Assembly (NCBI RefSeq): GCF_003086295.3
Contig: NC_092051.1
Span: 21,261,940-21,325,939, forward strand
Length of the DNA stretch: 64,000 bases
Direction of reading: 5' to 3'
Origin: Arachis hypogaea
Lineage: Eukaryota; Streptophyta; Magnoliopsida; Fabales; Fabaceae
Part shown: positions 59,501-64,000 of the stretch, piece after piece
Layout of the letters: every line of letters begins with the position of its first letter
How positions within the stretch are numbered: the stretch's first letter is position 1
Made by a program: the position numbers and the translations under genes
Notes under the pieces: generated by a model
What the model was told of the DNA's origin: nothing
The model's database searches: none
What the model saw: the letters and a program-made list of their open reading frames with translations, nothing else

Positions 59501-60674
59501 AATATTATTTTCACACGTATTAGTAGGTGAAGAGGACGCGCAAATTGAGCACATGACATGACACGCCAAAATCTTTATGATTCCTTCCATAATACGAAAC
59601 TAAGCAAGTTTTGTCCCCCTTCTCAGTTCTCACTCACCTCCAACAAATCACACCGCGGAATTAAGTTGCTCCACGTGATCATCCCCATCCTCTATGCTTG
59701 CGCAACTCTTGACTTTGATGATCTCACAATATTGCATTGGGCAGCGAAAATTTACGACATTGTCACTTACTTACTGTTGTATATTCAATTCAATTCACTT
59801 CAATTATTGTACTATTTACTACCCAACAAATTCATTCATTTCAACGTAAGTTTTGCAAAATACTATGAAGTCCATTATATTTTCGTTAATGCCTGACAGA
59901 CTTTTTCGAGATTTTGTTTTCGGGTTGGAGTTTCGTTAGATAAAAGTTAAACTGTGAAAAGCCATTTTTCCAAAAAGATAAATCATAAGTCAAATCACGA
60001 TAACGCAGAGCTTGTTCACTTAAACTTGTCAAATTTGCATATTGATTTTTTAGAACTACTTTACATAAATAAAATTATTTAATTTATAGTACATCTATGT
60101 CAGTTTAAACCTTAAACTAAACAAAATCCTTGCAATATAACTGCTATATCTTAAGCTAATCATGTTTTGATGATGGCCACAAAGTAAATAAATTGTGTTC
60201 TTATATTAGTTTTAATAATAAATATAAAAAGGTTATTGTTTATTTAAAAAAAAAGATATTTATATATTTATTTTTTAAAAAATATTAAAATATCATCAGA
60301 ATTTATTATTTTTTATTATTATTTTTAATTATTAATCTAATTGTGTTAATTTAATAATCTAACAACATATTTTAGTCCATATTTTTAAATATTAATAAAT
60401 AATTAATAACTAAAAATAATAAATTTTTATAACTCTCTAAATTTTTTTATTTTGTGTCGTAAGCAAAAATTGTAGTACCTTTCAACTTTTGGTAGTGTTG
60501 TCCGGGCTTCAGGACCCATGTAATTGAAGCATCCACCATTTGGTCCTACCACGATCTTCAATCCTGAATTTTTATTAGTTTTAAAGTTTTGGTATATGAG
60601 GCTCTTGGACAATTAAAGGTAAGGCCCATATATATCCAGTAGGGTTCGGTTTTTCAAATGTATCGACCAAAAAT
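56534..60674. other. Intergenic DNA with a small inverted-repeat element
   Basis: It includes the promoter of the NOI gene (56534 up). The open frames at 56842-57138 and 59031-59370 are not supported by splicing or domain evidence. An inverted repeat at about 57547-57765 is listed separately. A CT repeat lies at about 59295-59317. Confidence 0.5.
57547..57765. mobile_element. Possible MITE with AGGGAGTCAATGG / ATTGGCTCCTT ends
   Basis: The left arm CGTTAGGGAGTCAATGG..ACAATGGG is matched in inverse by CCCCCATTGTACACAATGTATTGGCTCCTT on the right, about 220 bp apart. The middle is AT-rich with no ORF. No exact TSD could be chosen. Confidence 0.5.
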
Positions 60675-62401
60675 CAATGTTTTGAAAATCGAATTGGATC
60701 GATCAGTTCAACTGAATTAACTGAAAACCAGTTTTCTAATCGATAAAATTGTCTAAAAAAAATCAGTGAAAAACCAATTAATCTAGCAGTTAACTAGTGA
60801 ACTGATTGAACCGGATATTTTTTTCGGTTTTAATTTAAAAAATATAAAATACATAAATCTTCCACCTTTTCTCTCTCACACACACCCCACACAACCTTTC
60901 TCTCTCTCTCTCTCTCTGAGCTCCATAGAAGACGAAACCTTAGCAGCTTCTCTCTCTCCCAGCCAGCCAGCAGCCAGCGTTGAGCCCCGCCGTCACGATC
61001 CTCTTTCCCTGGATCCTTTCACCTAGTCTGCTCGGAGCTACTGTTGGCATCGCTGCCTCTGTCTTCGTCGTCATCGGCCACCCTGAAAATCGTGTCTCTG
61101 TCCTCATCGTCGATCCCTCTCTCTCTCACGCGTTAAGCCTTTGTCTTCGATCCCCCTTCGTGCTCGAGCTCACTTTCCCTCTTCTGTCGCCTTTCCTCTC
61201 CTCTCTTCTTTGCGGTGCTTCCACCTTTTGCTCCACCTACCAGGTATCCCCTTTTCTATTTTTTTAAATACCTTTTTCCTTTTTTTCTTAATTCAAAAAT
61301 TCGAAATTTTTTTCTCGCATCTTGGATACATCCCCTTTCAAATTGCCACCATAACAAAACCATTTCTAGCAACTTCTTTTTGAATCTGGTAGCTGTTTTT
61401 TAGTTCATGTGTATAAGTCATGTCCAAGCTTAGCTTTTTCTGGAAAGGCGAATTGATTGAGCTTTATTTATTCATAGTTAAATTTTTACTTTTGTTTCAA
61501 TTGATTGTGTGAGGTCATTTCAATACATGGATATGTACCCATATGAATCTCACCAACATGTTCATATTCTGTTGGTTTTAGTGATTATCTTAGTCGTTGG
61601 ATTATGTAGAATCTTACAGTTTCACAAATGGTTGATATGACTTAAGTTATTGTCATCTGCTTGTTATAGATAATAATTAAGAATTTCTCTTCAAACATTG
61701 ACAATTAGTATGACTCTTTTACTTTCTGCTGATTTGAGGAATGGTCTATGCTTTTTTGCTGCTATTAATTTACATCTACATTGGGATGTGCTTTTATCAT
61801 ATTTTTTCTTACATTGGCTTGATGTTGATCTCCTTACATTAACTTTTATGCCTAACCTACCATAATTGTTCTCGTCGTGCAACAATACAGGGATGGCTTT
61901 TATATATATACTCAACAAATAACTAATATTGGAAGTGACCTTATATTGTTTTATATAGATGGAAGAACATCCATCTGAACTTCAGGTAGATTTAGTGGTT
62001 AGTGGTGTATCTCAAATCTCTCATGAGACAATGCATCCATGGAGTTTGGCCCTCGGGAGAATGGATATTTTAGTTTTGGAGAAATTTCTGTTGAGAACAT
62101 TATGTATTTGTTATTTATGTGTTTTGATCTACTTTAGTTATAAACTTCGATATTTAAAATTGTTTATGAATTTTTATTGATAAATTATGAATAATTTATT
62201 ATGTAAAATTGTGAAATTTTGAATTTTATTAGGTTAAAAATTATTGAATTTAAATATTTAAAATTATATATCAAATTTTTAATAATTTTATTTAATATTT
62301 AATTAAACCAATCGAATCCCAGTTGAACCTCGGTCGAACCATTAAACTAGTGAGCTAGTCATCTCACCGGTTTATTGACCGGTTTGGTTCTTGCAACCTT
62401 G
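60675..62401. mobile_element. hAT-like deletion derivative (1,727 bp)
   Basis: The ends CAATGTTTTGAAAATC and, inverted, CAAGGTTGCAAGAACC align with gaps. The flanks are CCAAAAAT (60667-60674) and CCAAAAAC (62402-62409), 7 of 8 identical. Subterminal GGTT/AACC motifs (ACCGGTTT) occur near the ends. The interior keeps a CT-rich leader (60880-60960), a GC-rich exon-like stretch (60960-61250), an intron-like region and ATGGAAGAACATCC after TATATAG (61959). This looks like the 5' end of a gene, perhaps the element's own transposase, with the rest deleted. Confidence 0.7.
61959..62180 (+). pseudogene. Short ORF inside the hAT-like derivative
   Basis: Directly after an acceptor-like TATATAG, ATG opens MEEHPSELQVDLVVSGVSQ and runs 73 aa. 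The first 45 residues look protein-like; the remainder (LLRTLCICYLCVLIYFSYK) is AT-biased. It is possibly a truncated transposase N-terminus. No domain recognised. Confidence 0.3.
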
Positions 62402-62409
62402 CCAAAAAC

Positions 62410-63377
62410 AAATGATAAGGTCTAAGCCATAAAACACTTTTATTTCTTCTTTTTATGGTAATTTTGTGCAAATGAAGAGTAAGGGGGATTGATATTATTA
62501 AGGAGTTCTAGGAAATTGAATGAAGCATTTTATTTTTATGAGATTAAACTAAAGAGATGTTACGAGAGTTAACTGAAATGTTGATTTTGGACCTGAACGT
62601 GAGGTCTAGACTCCTTCTGAGGCAGCATCGGACTTGTTCTTACGCCAAGCTGCCGCCGTCCGAGTTTCTCGTGAGGAGGTGGGGATAGTACCTGCAAGAG
62701 ACTTCAATGCTCGGGCAATTTTTATAACTATCTTTGTTGGAGTAGTTCCATCTTTATTGATGGATAACAGTTCCTTTTATCTTGGGAGTTTGTTGAAATC
62801 TATCTTTCAGGGAAGATAGAGATAGTGGGAGAGATTCGCAGAGGCAGTTACTTGCTTGGGCAAGTAGAGCTGGGCTCCTTCGTGGTGCCTGATCTCTTTA
62901 AAGACGTCGGGTGTGAGTTAGAGGCCTCCTTTTTTATTGGGCCTCTTATCCTTATTGGGCCTAGCTTTATTTGTTGGGTCAGGATATAAACAATGTCTTT
63001 ACTTGAGTCTTGAGCTTTCAAGAGGTCGAGCTCAAGCAATTCGTGGCCTTTGTTTCGACGTCGGGTACTCTGCCTTCTAGAGGTCGGGTACTCAGGCAAT
63101 TCGTGGCCTTCTCGTCGGGTACTCCTTGGGATCCGCACACGTCTTTAAGAGGGTTGAAAGGACTTTTTTGCCCATTCTCTCTTATAAAAACACTTTAGTT
63201 CTTCTTATTCTTCTTTTCCACATTTTTTAAAGTCTTTCGTTGCTCCCTTCTTCGCAAAGAACCTTTTATTTCTCCTTCTTTTCTTGCTTCGTTACCGCTC
63301 TTAATTCCAAGATTTCTCTATCTTGGGTCCTCTGAAGATCTTGCTTTTACTGTGTGGAGGGGAATGTTCGTGTTTAC
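62410..63377. other. Unassigned repeat-like region
   Basis: More GC-rich than its neighbours at 62600-63130. It contains an imperfect tandem pair (63020-63073, 63079-63126) sharing AGAGGTCG, CAATTCGTGGCCTT and GTCGGGTACTC. A TATA-like CTTATAAAAAC lies near 63180. It may be part of an LTR or a DNA transposon end; I could not assign it. Confidence 0.4.
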
Positions 63378-64000
63378 TGTAAGAACCGAAATTAAATTAA
63401 CCGCTTAGATAAAATAAAATAATAATTTAATTACCATAAATAGGTTCAAAAATTTAGAAATATTAATTAGAAAAATTTAAAGGTGAGATTTTGATTCAGT
63501 AGATTTTTTCGAGTGGAAAAATATAATTTTCTGTGAAAAATTGTGTAAAAATGCGTACCGGTAAAATAGCCGTCAGTATCGACTTAAGTCTGTCTGGTAC
63601 TACGTGAGAGAAAATAAAACAGTAGAAAACTTAGAAAAATATTTAGAATTGAAAATTGGGCGTTAATCTTAAAGGTTTTGGCCCAAAGTTGGACCAAATG
63701 AACCAAAAATGCTACGCAGTTGGACCGGGACCAAGTTAGGCCCAAGCCCAACATATATATACACACTCATTAAAGGCTATTTCAGCACACAAACTTCTTA
63801 ATCACATTCCAAACATTTCAGCAAAATGAAGAGGGTTACACTATTCATCTTCTTCTTTTGCTCATAACTTGAGATATGGTGCTCTGATTTGCGTGCCATT
63901 TGTAACACCCTACTATACAGAGCTTTACACCTAGGATGTAAAATAGAGGTGGCGAGGCGCTACGACCTCTAAAATAAAAAAAACTTATATATATAATATA
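63378..64000. repeat. Starts of one or two LTR-like sequences
   Basis: TGTAAGAACCGAAATTA at 63378 looks like an LTR terminus. TGTAACACCCTAC at 63901 repeats the exact first 13 bases of the LTR-like element at 43325. Just before it (63863-63900) is a CATAACTTGAGATATGGTGC stretch like the conserved LTR module. The sequence leaves the window, so the elements cannot be closed. Confidence 0.5.

Noticed and set aside
60427..60612. 61-residue minus-strand frame containing GLKIVVGPNGGCFNYMGPEAR
   Set aside because: Composition looks protein-like, but there is no domain, splice partner or promoter; possibly a tiny captured gene fragment, too weak to list as a feature.

Overview
The window is nuclear DNA of a flowering plant, most likely a legume and probably Arachis (peanut or a wild relative). 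Evidence: spliced genes with plant-type protein families (germin-like protein, U-box/ARM ligase, NOI-domain protein), plant tRNA primer-binding sites, very AT-rich spacers, and LTR families of a type I associate with peanut (LTRs opening TGATGAGCGG or TGATGCGTGAG, arrays of GGCGTTGAACGCC). The genus is an inference from memory; no search was run.

Layout. 1-10,862: a decayed minus-strand Ty3/gypsy element (gag, zinc finger, protease) split by a complete 8.46-kb plus-strand non-autonomous LTR element (937-9,396; two 1,453-bp LTRs, TSD GGCCT). 10,863-15,587: AT-rich DNA made of repeated modules, microsatellites, one possible small coding locus and a 311-bp MITE. 15,588-about 24,700: a minus-strand gypsy-type element with gag, protease and an accessory ORF but no recognisable reverse transcriptase or integrase; its 5' LTR is truncated. 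25,949-26,767: germin-like protein gene. 30,632-41,757: a complete 11.1-kb minus-strand Ty1/copia element of SIRE type (TSD TATAT) with gag, PR, IN, RT, RH and a third ORF, all damaged by point mutations. 41,798-47,793: a nest: a copia 5' end cut by a CACTA end; the CACTA coding region cut by an LTR-like element (TSD TCCTC), itself cut by a solo LTR (TSD CCAGC); next to it a hAT-like element. 48,315-48,387: tRNA-Ala(UGC). 49,658-51,541: a PUB9-like U-box/ARM gene. 55,466-56,533: a four-exon NOI/RIN4-like gene. 60,675-62,401: a 1.7-kb hAT-like deletion derivative. 62,410-64,000: unassigned repeats and the starts of two more LTR-like sequences.

There is no operon-like organisation. The host genes are three short islands (germin-like, PUB, NOI) plus one tRNA, all in repeat-rich DNA. 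The most interesting pattern is among the retroelements. Several different LTR families share one LTR module that is followed directly by a family-specific CpG-rich palindromic motif. A copia and a gypsy element carry apparently related accessory ORFs. One element repeats a polypurine-tract-associated motif through its leader and before its second ORF.
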